NCBI RefSeq assembly: GCF_004117855.1
Contig: NZ_QWBW01000008.1
Location: 1 to 64,000, forward strand
Length of the DNA: 64,000 bases
Source of the DNA: Modicisalibacter coralii
Lineage (GTDB): Bacteria > Pseudomonadota > Gammaproteobacteria > Pseudomonadales > Halomonadaceae
Reading direction: 5' to 3'
A model generated the notes under the pieces. That model had not been told where the DNA came from. It made no database searches and saw only the letters and a program-made list of their open reading frames with translations. How positions within the stretch are numbered: position 1 is the first letter of the stretch; each line of letters starts with the position of its first letter. Positions 45,271-54,123 of this stretch are shown here, in pieces. A program made the position numbers and the translations under genes.

Positions 45271-47088
45271 ATGACCCCCATTTCCGATACAACGTCCCTG
45301 ACGCCGCCGACGCTGCGTCCCTACCAGCGCCAAGCCGTGGCCCGGGTGGTCGAGCACTTTCGCAGCGGCGACGAGCCGGCGGTGGTCGTGCTGCCCACCG
45401 GCAGCGGCAAGTCGCTGGTGATCGCCGAACTGGCGCGTTTGGCGCGGGGGCGGGTGCTGGTGCTGGCCCATGTGCGCGAGCTGGTCGAGCAGAATCACGC
45501 CAAGTATCGCGCCTATGGCCTCGAGGCCGACATCTTCAGCGCCGGACTGGGCCGCAAGGAGGCCGAGCGCCAGGTGGTGTTCGGCTCGGTGCAGTCGGTG
45601 GTGCGCAACCTCGAGGCCTTCGGCGCCGGCGATTTCACGCTGCTGGTGATCGACGAATGCCATCGCGTCTCGCCGGAGAAGGACGCCAGCTACCGGCGGG
45701 TGATCGCGCATTTCCGGCGCGCCAATCCACGCCTCAAGGTGCTGGGCCTGACCGCCACGCCGTATCGCCTGGGGCAGGGTTTCATCTACCACCGCCACCA
45801 CCACGGCATGGTGCGTGGCGAGGCGGACTGCTTCTTTCGCGACTGCGTGTTCGAGCAGCCGCTGCGACTGATGGTCAAGCAGGGCTATCTCGCCGAGCCG
45901 CGGCGCATCGATGCCGCCGTCGAGCGTTACGACTTCTCGCGGCTCGCGCCCAATTCGCGCGGGGTCTTCGCCGAGGAGGACCTCAACCGCGTGGTCAGCG
46001 GCCATCGGGCGACACCGACAATCATCGCCGAGATCGTCGAGCGCGCCCGCGAGCGGCGTGGGGTGATGATCTTCGCCGCCACGGTGGCCCATGCCGAGGA
46101 GATTCTGGGGTACCTGCCCGAGGCCGAGGCGGCGCTGGTCACCGGCGCGACCCCTTCGCGTGAGCGCACGCAGATCATCGAGGCTTTCAAGGCCGGGCAG
46201 CTCAAGTACCTGGTCAACGTCGCGGTGCTGACCACCGGCTTCGACGCGCCCCATGTCGATCTGATCGCCATCCTGCGGCCCACCGAGTCGGTGAGCCTGT
46301 ACCAGCAGATCGTCGGCCGCGGCCTGCGTCTGGCGCCGGGCAAGGCGGATTGTCTGATCCTTGACTACGCCGGTAACCCCTGGGATCTCTATGCGCCGGA
46401 GGTGGGCGCGCCGCGGCCCGATTCCGACGCCGAGCCGGTGCAGGTCGAATGCCCCGAGTGTGGCCACGCCAACCTGTTCTGGGGCAAGCGCGACGGCGAC
46501 CTGGTCATCGAGCATTACGGCCGGCGCTGCCAGGGGCTTGTTGATAGCGCCCGAAACCGCGCTAAAAGCACAACGTCAAAACCGGCAGCGATGGAGCAAT
46601 GTGCGTTCCGCTTTCGCTTCAAGACCTGCGAGCGGTGCGGTGCCGAGAACGATATCGCCGCGCGGGCCTGTCATGGCTGCGGTGAGCGCCTGGTCGACCC
46701 CGACGACAAGCTCAAGCAGGCGCTGCGGCTCAAGGATGCGCGGGTGCTGCGGGTTTCCGGCATGCAATTGGCCGCCACTGTCAACGGCCGGGGCCTGCCG
46801 AGACTCCGCGTCACCTACCATGACGAGGATGGCATCACGCTCGACGAGTGGTTCGCGCTCGAGACTCCGGCTCAGCGTCGCGCCTTCGCCGCGGCCTTCC
46901 TGCGCCGCCATCTGCGCGCACCGGGGACCAACTGGGATCCGGCGTCGCCCGAGGCGGTGATCGCCGGCGAGCAGCGACTCAAGGCGCCGGATTTCGTGGT
47001 CGGTCGGCGCGTGGGCCGTTACTGGCAGGTGCGCGAGAAACTCTTCGACTATACGGGACGCTATCGCAAGGCCGGTTCCGTCGAATGA
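45271..47088 (+). CDS. radD: DEAD/DEAH-box helicase, RadD (YejH)-like
   Basis: Superfamily 2 ATPase (605 aa from the chosen ATG) resembling RadD, which helps RecA-dependent DNA repair. It has [16 protein letters not shown], Walker A LPTGSGKS (about residues 46-53), DECH (VIDECHR), [17 protein letters not shown] and [15 protein letters not shown]-terminal zinc-binding region follows ([43 protein letters not shown]). Between RRCQG and EQC a 19-codon stretch (46537-46593, about residues 423-441) uses unusual codons. No strong ribosome site marks the start; ATGs at 45202 and 45235 are alternatives. The 3' end lies 30 bp before an IS1182-type element. Confidence 0.87.
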   Translation: MTPISDTTSLTPPTLRPYQRQAVARVVEHFRSGDEPAVVVLPTGSGKSLVIAELARLARGRVLVLAHVRELVEQNHAKYRAYGLEADIFSAGLGRKEAERQVVFGSVQSVVRNLEAFGAGDFTLLVIDECHRVSPEKDASYRRVIAHFRRANPRLKVLGLTATPYRLGQGFIYHRHHHGMVRGEADCFFRDCVFEQPLRLMVKQGYLAEPRRIDAAVERYDFSRLAPNSRGVFAEEDLNRVVSGHRATPTIIAEIVERARERRGVMIFAATVAHAEEILGYLPEAEAALVTGATPSRERTQIIEAFKAGQLKYLVNVAVLTTGFDAPHVDLIAILRPTESVSLYQQIVGRGLRLAPGKADCLILDYAGNPWDLYAPEVGAPRPDSDAEPVQVECPECGHANLFWGKRDGDLVIEHYGRRCQGLVDSARNRAKSTTSKPAAMEQCAFRFRFKTCERCGAENDIAARACHGCGERLVDPDDKLKQALRLKDARVLRVSGMQLAATVNGRGLPRLRVTYHDEDGITLDEWFALETPAQRRAFAAAFLRRHLRAPGTNWDPASPEAVIAGEQRLKAPDFVVGRRVGRYWQVREKLFDYTGRYRKAGSVE

Positions 47089-47151
47089 ATCAGAATCACG
47101 AAAAAAGCGGGCCCGAACAGGCTGTGTTAAAACACTGCCTCGGTTGGCACA

Positions 47152-47182
47152 CTGCCCATCAGGTTTCCTGATGGGCAGTTTT
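47152..47182 (+). terminator. hairpin with T4 tail just upstream of the transposase start
   Basis: CTGCCCATCAGG (47152-47163), TTT, then CCTGATGGGCAG (47167-47178) and TTTT. The perfect 12-bp stem ends only 8 bp before the transposase ATG. It looks like an intrinsic terminator that shields the transposase gene from read-in transcription, or it may hide its ribosome site. It is inside the element. Confidence 0.7.
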
Positions 47183-47186
47183 CATC

Positions 47187-48632
47187 ATGGCACGCTATAT
47201 CACCGGCGAGTCTCGCGAGCAGCTCGACCTGCTGCCCCCTTCCCTCGATGACCTGATCCCCGACGAGCACCTCGTGCGCGTTATCGACCTCTATGTCGAT
47301 TCCCTCGATCTCGATGCCCTGGGCTTCGAACGGGCTCGACCCGCCGCCACCGGGCGGCCGGGCTACCATCCCGCGGATATGCTTCGCCTCTACCTGTACG
47401 GCTATCTTCAGCAGATCCGCTCGTCACGCCGCTTGGAACGCGAATGTCAGCGCAACATCGAGCTGATGTGGCTGCTCAATCGGCTGACTCCCGACTTCAA
47501 GACCATCGCCGAGTTTCGGCGCAAGCATCCGCACGCGTTTCGTCAGCTGTGCCGTCACTTCGTGCGTTTCTGTCGTGACGCCGGTTGGCTGGCGAGCCGC
47601 GAAGTGGCCATCGATGGCAGCAAGTTCGGGGCCGTGGCCAGCAAGAAGCGCGTGGTGAGTCGACAGTCACTGGCCCGTGAAGAGCAAGCATTGAATGCGC
47701 GTATCGACGCCTGGCTGGAAGGCCTCGACGAGACCGACCGCGAGGAAGCGCACCGGGATGGGCCCGACGAGGGTCAACGTCGGCGATCACTCGAACGGCT
47801 CAAGGCCCTGCGTGACCAGACCCGGGACAACCGTGAGCGCATGGAACGACTCGGGATCCAGCATCACGTCACCGGTGAGCCCGAGGCCCGGCTCATGCGC
47901 TCACCGCAGGGAAGCCGGACCGCGTATAACCTGCAAACGGTGGTGGATACCGACACCCATCTGATCGTGCACCATGAGACGGTGCAGGACGGCGATGACA
48001 GCCGCCAGTTGCGGCCCATGGCGGACGCAGCACAAGCGGCACTGGAGACAGACCCGATCGCGCTACTGGCCGATGCCGGCTACTCCAACGGCGAACAGCA
48101 GCAGCACTGCGAGGACCGCCACGTCGCGTGTCACATCCCGCCTCGGCGGACCGTCAACAACCAGGGGGGCGGCCAGCTCTATCAGGCCGATGCCTTTCAT
48201 TATGATCCGGCCCGGGATGCCTACCGCTGTCCGGCCGATCACTGGCTGCCGCTGAAACAACGCAATCGGTCCCAGAAAGTCCTTCACTATGCCAACCCTT
48301 CGGCCTGTGCCGGCTGTTCCCTCAAGCCACGCTGTACGGCGGGGCGTTGGCGAACCGTCACACGCCATCAGTATGAAAGCGCCTTCGAGACGTCGCGACA
48401 GCGCCTGACAGACGACCCCAAGGCGATGTCACGTCGCCGCGCCACCGTCGAGCATCCCTTCGGCACGCTCAAGGACACGCTGATGGGGAACGCCGGTCGT
48501 CTGCTGGTGCGCGGGCTCGACAAAGCCCGGGGAGAGATCAGCCTGGCGGTACTGGCGTACAACCTGAAGCGGCTGATACGGCATATCGGGGTCGAGACGC
48601 TGATGACCCGGCTGAGTCGGGCCTCGGTCTGA
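47187..48632 (+). CDS. IS1182-family transposase
   Basis: DDE transposase (481 aa), intact. The N-terminal DUF772-type region contains PDEHLVRVIDLYVDSLDLDALG, GRPGYHPADMLRLYLYGYLQQIRSSRRLERECQRNIELMWLLNRLTPDFKTIAEFRR. DDE residues are expected at VAIDGSKFGAVAS (first Asp), LLADAGYSNGEQ (second Asp) and in VEHPFGTLKDTLMGN (Glu); the latter is the typical IS1182 Y/H-x-E-x-P-F-G-like end. A Cys-rich insertion CAGCSLKPRCT precedes it. No programmed frameshift is needed. Confidence 0.94.
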   Translation: MARYITGESREQLDLLPPSLDDLIPDEHLVRVIDLYVDSLDLDALGFERARPAATGRPGYHPADMLRLYLYGYLQQIRSSRRLERECQRNIELMWLLNRLTPDFKTIAEFRRKHPHAFRQLCRHFVRFCRDAGWLASREVAIDGSKFGAVASKKRVVSRQSLAREEQALNARIDAWLEGLDETDREEAHRDGPDEGQRRRSLERLKALRDQTRDNRERMERLGIQHHVTGEPEARLMRSPQGSRTAYNLQTVVDTDTHLIVHHETVQDGDDSRQLRPMADAAQAALETDPIALLADAGYSNGEQQQHCEDRHVACHIPPRRTVNNQGGGQLYQADAFHYDPARDAYRCPADHWLPLKQRNRSQKVLHYANPSACAGCSLKPRCTAGRWRTVTRHQYESAFETSRQRLTDDPKAMSRRRATVEHPFGTLKDTLMGNAGRLLVRGLDKARGEISLAVLAYNLKRLIRHIGVETLMTRLSRASV

Positions 48633-48670
48633 GGCCGGGATCTCTATCGATGTGACATCGACAAGGTTGC

Positions 48671-48706
48671 CACGCAATCGCCCCGCTTCTGCGGGGCGAT
48701 TGCGTG
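48671..48706. terminator. 16-bp perfect stem-loop at the right end of the IS
   Basis: CACGCAATCGCCCCGC (48671-48686), TTCT, GCGGGGCGATTGCGTG (48691-48706). It follows the transposase stop by 38 bp and may terminate transposase transcription and reduce reading out into the convergent gene. No T-tract. Confidence 0.65.
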
Positions 48707-48773
48707 ACCTCCGGCAAGCCGTTTTGACACGGCCTGCGAAAGCCCGCTCCGTTGCACGCCTGGAATCGCGTGA

Positions 48774-49604
48774 TCAGCCCTTGTCGGACGACTGATACTG
48801 GCTTTGCGGCGCGACATCCTCGAGCGCTTGGTTGAAGATCGCGAGGTTGTCCGGCACTTGGGTTGAGTGGGTCAACAGCTTCGCGGGATCCTGCAGGTTG
48901 CCATAGACGTAGTGGATGGCATCGTTGTTGGCCTGGATGACCGTTCCCTGCAGCTGGGCGCCGGCGAAGGCGCCGGTCTCGCTCATTTGATAGGCGACCA
49001 CCTTGGCGGGCTGGGTGGTGACCTCGGCGTGGGTTCCGACCGGCCCGGCGACGACGCCGACATCGGCACCGAACTTGAAGCTACCGTCGCTGAGTTCCTT
49101 GACGCTCTTCTCGTCGCTGAACAGCACGATGAGCTCGCTGGTCTTGGCCCCGGCCTGGGCGCCGACGCTGCCGGAACTGACACTGAAGAACACCGGCGCG
49201 GACTGCTCCCAGCCGCCCGATTCGTCGCGGCAACTGACCATGCCGTCGCCATGCGCGCCGGCGAAGACCACGCCGACCTTGAGCACGGCCGGAAAGACGC
49301 CGATACAGCGGGCATCGTTGATCAGCGTCTTGGGGATCTGCTGGTCCTGGCTCTGCTGGAGCTGGCTTTGCAGCACGCCCGCGGCATAGTAGGCGGTCTT
49401 GGTTTCCTCGGCCTGGACGCCGGTGGCGCTGGCCTGGGCGTTGTTGGTCGCGCTGATGCTCTGCGCGGCGTCGTCGTCTTGCTGCGACGGCGAATCGCTC
49501 GATGCCGCCCAGCCCTGGCCCAGGCCGAGCGTGCCGGCGACGGCCAGAGTGGCGAGAGTCGGGAGTGCGGCGGTGAGCTTGTGGCGTTGCAATGAAGTGT
49601 CCAT
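48774..49604 (-). CDS. SYLF-domain (YSC84-type) lipid-binding protein
   Basis: Probably exported protein (276 aa) with an N-terminal signal-like segment (LTAALPTLATLAVAGTLGLGQGWA, cut after GWA) and a Gln/Ser/Ala-rich linker (about residues 35-65). The SYLF domain (about 95-250) follows, with ARCIGVFPAVLKVGVVFAGAHGDGMVSCRDESGGWEQSAPVFFSVSSGSVGAQAGAKTSELIVLFS. Such domains bind phosphoinositides or other anionic lipids in eukaryotes; the bacterial role is unknown. AAAAAGGAG lies before the ATG. Its original terminator is split by the IS. Three 13-bp repeats lie just upstream. Confidence 0.85.
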   Translation of the reverse strand: MDTSLQRHKLTAALPTLATLAVAGTLGLGQGWAASSDSPSQQDDDAAQSISATNNAQASATGVQAEETKTAYYAAGVLQSQLQQSQDQQIPKTLINDARCIGVFPAVLKVGVVFAGAHGDGMVSCRDESGGWEQSAPVFFSVSSGSVGAQAGAKTSELIVLFSDEKSVKELSDGSFKFGADVGVVAGPVGTHAEVTTQPAKVVAYQMSETGAFAGAQLQGTVIQANNDAIHYVYGNLQDPAKLLTHSTQVPDNLAIFNQALEDVAPQSQYQSSDKG

Positions 49605-49617
49605 GGAAAACTCCTTT

Positions 49618-49656
49618 TTCCGGTAGCTCTTTCCGGTGGCTCTTTCCGGTAATCTG
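49618..49656 (-). repeat. three tandem 13-bp repeats upstream of the SYLF gene
   Basis: Units at 49618-49630, 49631-49643 and 49644-49656 share TTCCGGT with a GCTCT or related end. On the coding strand they lie directly 5' of the SYLF ribosome site, within the leader. Possible regulator site, slippage-generated repeat or phase-variable element. Confidence 0.6.
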
Positions 49657-49831
49657 GGCAGGCGAGTCATTTGCCTACCTGTCTCAGCGTAGGTAGCCGG
49701 CAAAACGGCTTTCAAGTCGGCTCATCTGTGTGGGGCAAATGGTGTTTCCGGCCGCCGGCGTTGATAGACTGCCGGCTTTGACGAGCGAGCAGTGTGGACG
49801 TGCGGTAATGGACACCCAGCAGGGCAACGAC

Positions 49832-50704
49832 ATGACACCGGCCTCGGCCGGCAGTTTCGGCGCGGTCATGGCCCTGGTCGCCGGCGAGCCGCTGCACGAG
49901 CTGCCGGAAGACCTCTACATCCCGCCGGAGGCGCTGCGGGTCTTCCTCGAAACCTTCGAGGGTCCGCTCGATCTGTTGCTCTATCTGATTCGTCGCCAGA
50001 ACCTCGACATCCTGTCGATCGACGTGGCGGCGATCACCCATCAGTACATCGAGTACGTCGAGCTGATGAAGGCGCTGGAGATCGATCTGGCCGGCGAGTA
50101 CCTGCTGATGGCTGCGATGCTCGCCGAGATCAAGTCGCGCACCCTGCTGCCGCGCCCGCCGAAGGGCGACGCCGAGGACGACGAGGAAGACCCGCGCGCG
50201 GAGCTGATCCGCCGCCTGCAGGAGTACGAGCGCCTCAAGCTCGCTGCCGAATCGCTCGACGAGCTGCCGCGCCAAGGGCGCGACTGGTTCCCCGCCCAGG
50301 CCGCGCTGCCGTCGCTGGAGACGCGCGTCGTGCACCCTGACGTCGAACTCGACGAACTGCTCCACGCGCTCTCGGGGATCCTCAAGCGCGCCGAGCTCAA
50401 CCAGACGCACACCATCAGCCGCGAGGTGCTCTCCACGCGCGAGCGCATGCTGCGGATCATGGATCGTCTTGCCGGCGAGCGTTTCGTGACCTTCGAGTCG
50501 CTGTTCTCCCTCGAGGAGGGCCGTGCCGGGGTGGTGGTAACCTTCATGGCGATCCTCGAACTGGCCAAGGAGGCGATGATCGAGATTGTCCAGAATGCGC
50601 CGCTGTCGCCGATCCACGTGCGTGCGCGCCAGGTGGCGGGAGGCGAGGCGGATCTCGCCGCCGACGACGACGGTGGCGAAAGCGCCTTCGAGGAGGAGCC
50701 CTGA
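49832..50704 (+). CDS. scpA: segregation and condensation protein A (ScpA)
   Basis: Kleisin subunit (290 aa) of the Smc-ScpAB complex that compacts and separates chromosomes. The kleisin N-terminal part is FLETFEGPLDLLLYLIRRQNLDILSIDVAAITHQYIEYV; the middle is acidic (GDAEDDEEDPRAE); the C-terminal winged helix includes FVTFESLFSLEEGRAGVVVTFMAILELAKEAMIEI. AGGG 7-12 bp before the ATG at 49832 supports that start; an in-frame ATG at 49808 is an alternative. It overlaps scpB (ATGA), and rluB follows. No smc gene is in the window. Confidence 0.93.
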   Translation: MTPASAGSFGAVMALVAGEPLHELPEDLYIPPEALRVFLETFEGPLDLLLYLIRRQNLDILSIDVAAITHQYIEYVELMKALEIDLAGEYLLMAAMLAEIKSRTLLPRPPKGDAEDDEEDPRAELIRRLQEYERLKLAAESLDELPRQGRDWFPAQAALPSLETRVVHPDVELDELLHALSGILKRAELNQTHTISREVLSTRERMLRIMDRLAGERFVTFESLFSLEEGRAGVVVTFMAILELAKEAMIEIVQNAPLSPIHVRARQVAGGEADLAADDDGGESAFEEEP

Positions 50705-51636
50705 TGAGCGGATCGCGACTCGACGAGATCCTCGAGGCGGCACTGCTCGCCGCCGGCGAGCCACTCTCGCTGGACCGGCTCGAGGGGCTCTTCGACGATC
50801 ACGAACGGCCGCCACGTCGCGATCTGCGTGACGCGCTCGGTGAGCTCGAGGCGCGGCTCGAGAGTTCCGCGCTGGAGTTGATCGAATCCGCCTCAGGGTA
50901 TCAGATGCGCATCCGCCAGCGTCTGTCGCCGTGGGTCTCGCGGCTGTGGGACGAACGTCCGCAGCGCTACTCGCGGGCGCTGCTCGAGACGCTGGCGCTG
51001 ATCGCCTATCGCCAGCCGGTGACCCGTGGCGACATCGAGGAGGTGCGCGGCGTGTCGGTGAGCGGCTCGATCATGCGCACCCTGAGCGAACGTGGCTGGA
51101 TTCGGGTGGTCGGCCATCGCGACGTGCCCGGGCGGCCGGCGGTCTACGCCACGACCCGTCAGTTCCTCGACGATTTCGGCCTCAGGACCCTCGATGCGCT
51201 GCCGCCGATGCACGAACTGCAGGGTTTTGAGGTCGATGAGGAGACGGGCGTCGCCGCGCCGGACACCGCGGTATCTGTAGAGGAACACCCGCCAGAAGCC
51301 GACCCAGGCTATGCGACGGACTATGCTGAAGGCGGGGCGGGCGACGACGCCTCGGGCGAAGATGAGAGACCCGAGACAGCGCCGACTGCCGACGAGAACG
51401 AGAGACCCGAGACAGCGCCCGATGTCGCAGGTACCATGCACGACCCGACGGCCGGGATGGCCGACGACACGACACACGCCGGGACGGCGTCAACGCGGCC
51501 GGGCCTGAGCTTCGCCGATCTCGAAGCCCGTCTGGCCGAACGCGCCCGCCGGCGCGACGGTACCGCCACCCAGGGCGATGCCGACGACGGCGACAGCGCG
51601 GAACACTCCTCCAACGAGACCTCATCCGATTCATGA
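50704..51636 (+). CDS. scpB: segregation and condensation protein B (ScpB) with long acidic tail
   Basis: Condensin accessory protein (310 aa). The two winged helices are in residues about 1-170 ([85 protein letters not shown]). The remaining 130 residues are an acidic, low-complexity tail with an almost exact internal duplication ([20 protein letters not shown]; 36 bp apart in DNA), not usual in ScpB of 190-250 aa. The tail ends [19 protein letters not shown]. Starts at the scpA stop and overlaps rluB. Confidence 0.92.
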   Translation: MSGSRLDEILEAALLAAGEPLSLDRLEGLFDDHERPPRRDLRDALGELEARLESSALELIESASGYQMRIRQRLSPWVSRLWDERPQRYSRALLETLALIAYRQPVTRGDIEEVRGVSVSGSIMRTLSERGWIRVVGHRDVPGRPAVYATTRQFLDDFGLRTLDALPPMHELQGFEVDEETGVAAPDTAVSVEEHPPEADPGYATDYAEGGAGDDASGEDERPETAPTADENERPETAPDVAGTMHDPTAGMADDTTHAGTASTRPGLSFADLEARLAERARRRDGTATQGDADDGDSAEHSSNETSSDS

Positions 51637-52493
51637 ACAGCACCACCGAGAAACTCCAGAAGGTCCTCGCTCGCGCCGGGCTGGGCTCGCGCCGCGAAAT
51701 GGAAACCGCGATCAGCGCCGGACGCGTCAAGGTCAACGGCGAAGTCGCCAAGCTCGGCGATCGCGTCGAGGTCCGCGACCGGGTGAGCTTCGATGACAAC
51801 CCGGTGAACCTCCGCGCCGACGCCGAGGTGCCGCGCCGGGTGATCATGTACAACAAGCCCGAGGGCGAGCTGTGTACGCGCAAGGACCCGGAAGGGCGCC
51901 ACACCGTCTTCGAGCGCCTGCCGCGACTCAAGGGCGAGCGCTGGATCGCCATCGGCCGGCTCGACATCAACACCAGCGGCCTGCTGCTGTTCACCACCGA
52001 CGGCGAACTGGCCAACCGCCTGATGCACCCCTCGACCCAGATCGAGCGCGAATATGCCGTGCGGGTGATGGGCCACGTCCAGCGTGAGCACGTCGTCAAC
52101 ATGGTCGAGGGCGTGATGCTCGAGGACGGCCCGGCGCGCTTTACCGATGTCCAGGAGTTCGGCGGGGAAGGCATTAACACCTGGTTCCACGTGGTGATCA
52201 TGGAAGGCCGCAACCGCGAGGTGCGCCGTCTGTGGGAATCCCAGGGACTGACTGTGAGCCGTCTCAAGCGCGTGCGCTACGGCAACATCTTTCTCGACAA
52301 GCGCGCCAAGGCCGGTGAGTGGGTCGAGCTCAGCCAGGAAGAGATCGACGATCTGTCGACGATGGCCGGCCTCGAGCCGCGCAAGGTGCCGAGCCTGACC
52401 CCCGAGGAGCAGAACCGCTGGAGCCGCGACAAGCGTAAGCGTCGTCCGGTGCGGGCGATGCGTAAGCCAGGCGGTGCCCCGCGTTCGCGTTAA
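51633..52493 (+). CDS. rluB: 23S rRNA pseudouridine(2605) synthase RluB
   Basis: RNA-modifying enzyme (286 aa) that isomerises U2605 in 23S rRNA. An N-terminal S4 RNA-binding domain (about residues 6-60: [39 protein letters not shown]) is followed by the RsuA-type catalytic domain with Asp111 in [30 protein letters not shown]. The C-terminal 30 residues are basic ([15 protein letters not shown]). It ends the scpA-scpB-rluB operon, a standard arrangement; 70 bp later come the tRNA-Lys genes. Confidence 0.94.
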   Translation: MNSTTEKLQKVLARAGLGSRREMETAISAGRVKVNGEVAKLGDRVEVRDRVSFDDNPVNLRADAEVPRRVIMYNKPEGELCTRKDPEGRHTVFERLPRLKGERWIAIGRLDINTSGLLLFTTDGELANRLMHPSTQIEREYAVRVMGHVQREHVVNMVEGVMLEDGPARFTDVQEFGGEGINTWFHVVIMEGRNREVRRLWESQGLTVSRLKRVRYGNIFLDKRAKAGEWVELSQEEIDDLSTMAGLEPRKVPSLTPEEQNRWSRDKRKRRPVRAMRKPGGAPRSR

Positions 52494-52517
52494 GCGCTGA
52501 ATCGGCAAAGAAAAGCC

Positions 52518-52546
52518 TTGCCACGACGAAGCACGGAAAGTATTAT
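52518..52546 (+). promoter_or_regulatory. sigma-70 promoter of the tRNA-Lys cluster, stringent-type discriminator
   Basis: TTGCCA (-35, 52518-52523), exactly 17 bp, TATTAT (-10, 52541-52546), then the GC-rich discriminator GTGCGCCC. The expected start of transcription is near 52553, about 10 bp before the first tRNA. A GC-rich discriminator is the hallmark of ppGpp-sensitive stable-RNA promoters. Confidence 0.8.
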
Positions 52547-52562
52547 GTGCGCCCTGTCGGAC

Positions 52563-52638
52563 GGGTCGTTAGCTCAGTTGGTAGAGCAGTTGGCTTTTAA
52601 CCAATTGGTCGTAGGTTCGAATCCTACACGACCCACCA
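52563..52638 (+). tRNA. tRNA-Lys (UUU), copy 1
   Basis: 76 nt with encoded CCA. Acceptor GGGTCGT/ACGACCC, D arm GCTCAGTTGGTAGAGC, anticodon arm with loop CTTTTAA (anticodon TTT), and T arm TAGGTTCGAATCCTA. It is the first of three identical copies. Confidence 0.97.
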
Positions 52639-52680
52639 TCCGCTCCCGGTCTTCGGTAGCGGCTCCGACGATCCGGCGGC

Positions 52681-52756
52681 GGGTCGTTAGCTCAGTTGGT
52701 AGAGCAGTTGGCTTTTAACCAATTGGTCGTAGGTTCGAATCCTACACGACCCACCA
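52681..52756 (+). tRNA. tRNA-Lys (UUU), copy 2
   Basis: Identical in sequence to copy 1, 42 bp further on; anticodon TTT, CCA encoded. The intervening spacer is not similar to the next one. Confidence 0.97.
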
Positions 52757-52789
52757 CTCTCGCCGCCTTGACGCCTTCGGGCGTATCAA

Positions 52790-52865
52790 GGGTCGTTAGC
52801 TCAGTTGGTAGAGCAGTTGGCTTTTAACCAATTGGTCGTAGGTTCGAATCCTACACGACCCACCA
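52790..52865 (+). tRNA. tRNA-Lys (UUU), copy 3
   Basis: Third identical copy, 33 bp after copy 2; anticodon TTT, CCA encoded, followed 13 bp later by a terminator. Confidence 0.97.
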
Positions 52866-52878
52866 GAATTCGAGTCGA

Positions 52879-52909
52879 CGCCCCGACAGCCGCGCTGTCG
52901 GGGCGTTTT
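52879..52909 (+). terminator. intrinsic terminator of the tRNA-Lys cluster
   Basis: CGCCCCGACAGC (52879-52890), CGC, GCTGTCGGGGCG (52894-52905) then TTTT. A perfect 12-bp stem with a short T-run, ending the triple-tRNA transcript. Confidence 0.9.
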
Positions 52910-53091
52910 CGTGTGCGGCGTACGGGATCGTTCGCTGCCGGATGGTGTCTCAAGGATGACGAGAGGACTGGGCAGCGCGATTGGCGCGCAGTACCATAGT
53001 CGCTTCAGGTGCGTCGTGCGACGGAGTCGATCGTCGTCGGCGCTTCCGGTGAATGCAGGGGGAGCCCCTGCCTGTCGCAGTGGTAGACACG

Positions 53092-54120
53092 ATGACAACC
53101 ATGACTTCCCGCGCTCTCGTCCGAGAGCATTTAACGCGTACCTATTGCCCGACGCGGATCGCCGCCGAGGACGAGGCGCGCATCGACGAGATCAAGCACC
53201 TGCTCGAGCAGCGCGATGCGGTGCTGGTCGCCCACTACTATACCGATGACGCCATCCAGCAGCTCGCCGAGGAGACCGGCGGCTGCGTGGCCGATTCGTT
53301 GGAGATGGCGCGCTTCGGCGCCCGCCATCCGGCCTCGACCCTGGTCGTCGCCGGGGTGCGCTTCATGGGCGAGACGGCCAAGATCCTCTCGCCCGAGAAG
53401 CGCGTGCTGATGCCCACGCTCGAGGCGACCTGCTCGCTGGACATCGGCTGCCCGGCGGACGCGTTCAGCGCTTTCTGCGATCAGCACCCCGACCGTACCG
53501 TGGTGGTCTATGCCAACACGTCGGCGGCGGTGAAGGCGCGTGCCGACTGGGTGGTGACCTCGTCGATCGCGGTGGACGTGATCGAGCACCTTCATGCACG
53601 CGGCGAGAAGATTCTCTGGGCTCCGGACAAGCACCTCGGCGGTTACATCCGCGACAAGACCGGCGCCGACATGCTCTTGTGGGACGGCGCCTGCATCGTC
53701 CACGACGAGTTCAAGGCCAAGGGCATCACCGACCTCAAGGCGCTGTACCCGGACGCCGCGGTGCTGGTGCACCCCGAGTCGCCGGCCTCGGTGGTCGAGA
53801 TCGCCGACGTGGTGGGCTCCACCTCGCAGCTGATCAACGCCGCCCGCGAACTGCCCCAGCAGCGCCTGATCGTTGCCACCGACCGCGGCATCTTCTTCAA
53901 GATGCAGCAGGCGGTGCCTGACAAGACGCTGTTCGAGGCGCCTACCGCCGGTAACGGCGCGACCTGCAAGAGTTGCGCGCATTGCCCGTGGATGGCGATG
54001 AACGCCTTGGACAATCTGGCCGACTCGCTGCGCCAGACCAGTGGCGAAGTGTTCGTCGACGCCGCGCTGCGCGAGCAGGCCCTCAAGCCGCTGGAGCGGA
54101 TGCTCAACTTCAAGCGCTAG
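53092..54120 (+). CDS. nadA: quinolinate synthase A
   Basis: Fe-S enzyme (342 aa from the chosen start) that condenses iminoaspartate with dihydroxyacetone phosphate to quinolinate, first steps of NAD synthesis. Cluster-ligand cysteines lie in [20 protein letters not shown], in [12 protein letters not shown] and in [34 protein letters not shown] is the substrate-binding YYxD-type motif. In-frame ATGs at 53053, 53092 and 53101 compete; none has a strong ribosome site. A GAGCCAC array and a hairpin follow the stop. nadC lies partly in the window at the right edge. Confidence 0.95.
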   Translation: MTTMTSRALVREHLTRTYCPTRIAAEDEARIDEIKHLLEQRDAVLVAHYYTDDAIQQLAEETGGCVADSLEMARFGARHPASTLVVAGVRFMGETAKILSPEKRVLMPTLEATCSLDIGCPADAFSAFCDQHPDRTVVVYANTSAAVKARADWVVTSSIAVDVIEHLHARGEKILWAPDKHLGGYIRDKTGADMLLWDGACIVHDEFKAKGITDLKALYPDAAVLVHPESPASVVEIADVVGSTSQLINAARELPQQRLIVATDRGIFFKMQQAVPDKTLFEAPTAGNGATCKSCAHCPWMAMNALDNLADSLRQTSGEVFVDAALREQALKPLERMLNFKR

Positions 54121-54123
54121 GCT

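Larger units (their letters stand above)
47118..48736 (+). mobile_element. IS1182-family insertion sequence (complete, 1619 bp)
   Basis: Terminal inverted repeats CAGGCTGTGTTAAAAC (47118-47133) and its imperfect complement GTTTTGACACGGCCTG (48721-48736) match in 14 of 16 positions. The element encodes one intact transposase and is bracketed by a 4-bp direct repeat, CGAA (47114-47117 and 48737-48740), taken as the target duplication. Intact ends, an intact frame and the matching duplication suggest a recent, possibly still active insertion. The family name rests on the transposase. Confidence 0.88.
47101..48748 (-). terminator. intrinsic terminator split by the IS element
   Basis: Left of the IS is AAAAAAGCGGGCC then CGAA; right of it is CGAA then AGCCCGCTCC. 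Removing the IS and one CGAA copy restores, on the minus strand, AGCGGGC-TTTCGG-GCCCGCT followed by six T: a classic rho-independent terminator for the SYLF gene, between two convergent genes. The IS sits in its loop, so the terminator is now disrupted. Confidence 0.75.

Noticed and set aside
45271-48773. A defence island (helicase plus transposase)
   Set aside because: The helicase looks like RadD repair factor and the transposase belongs to a single IS; no nuclease, methylase or toxin is associated.
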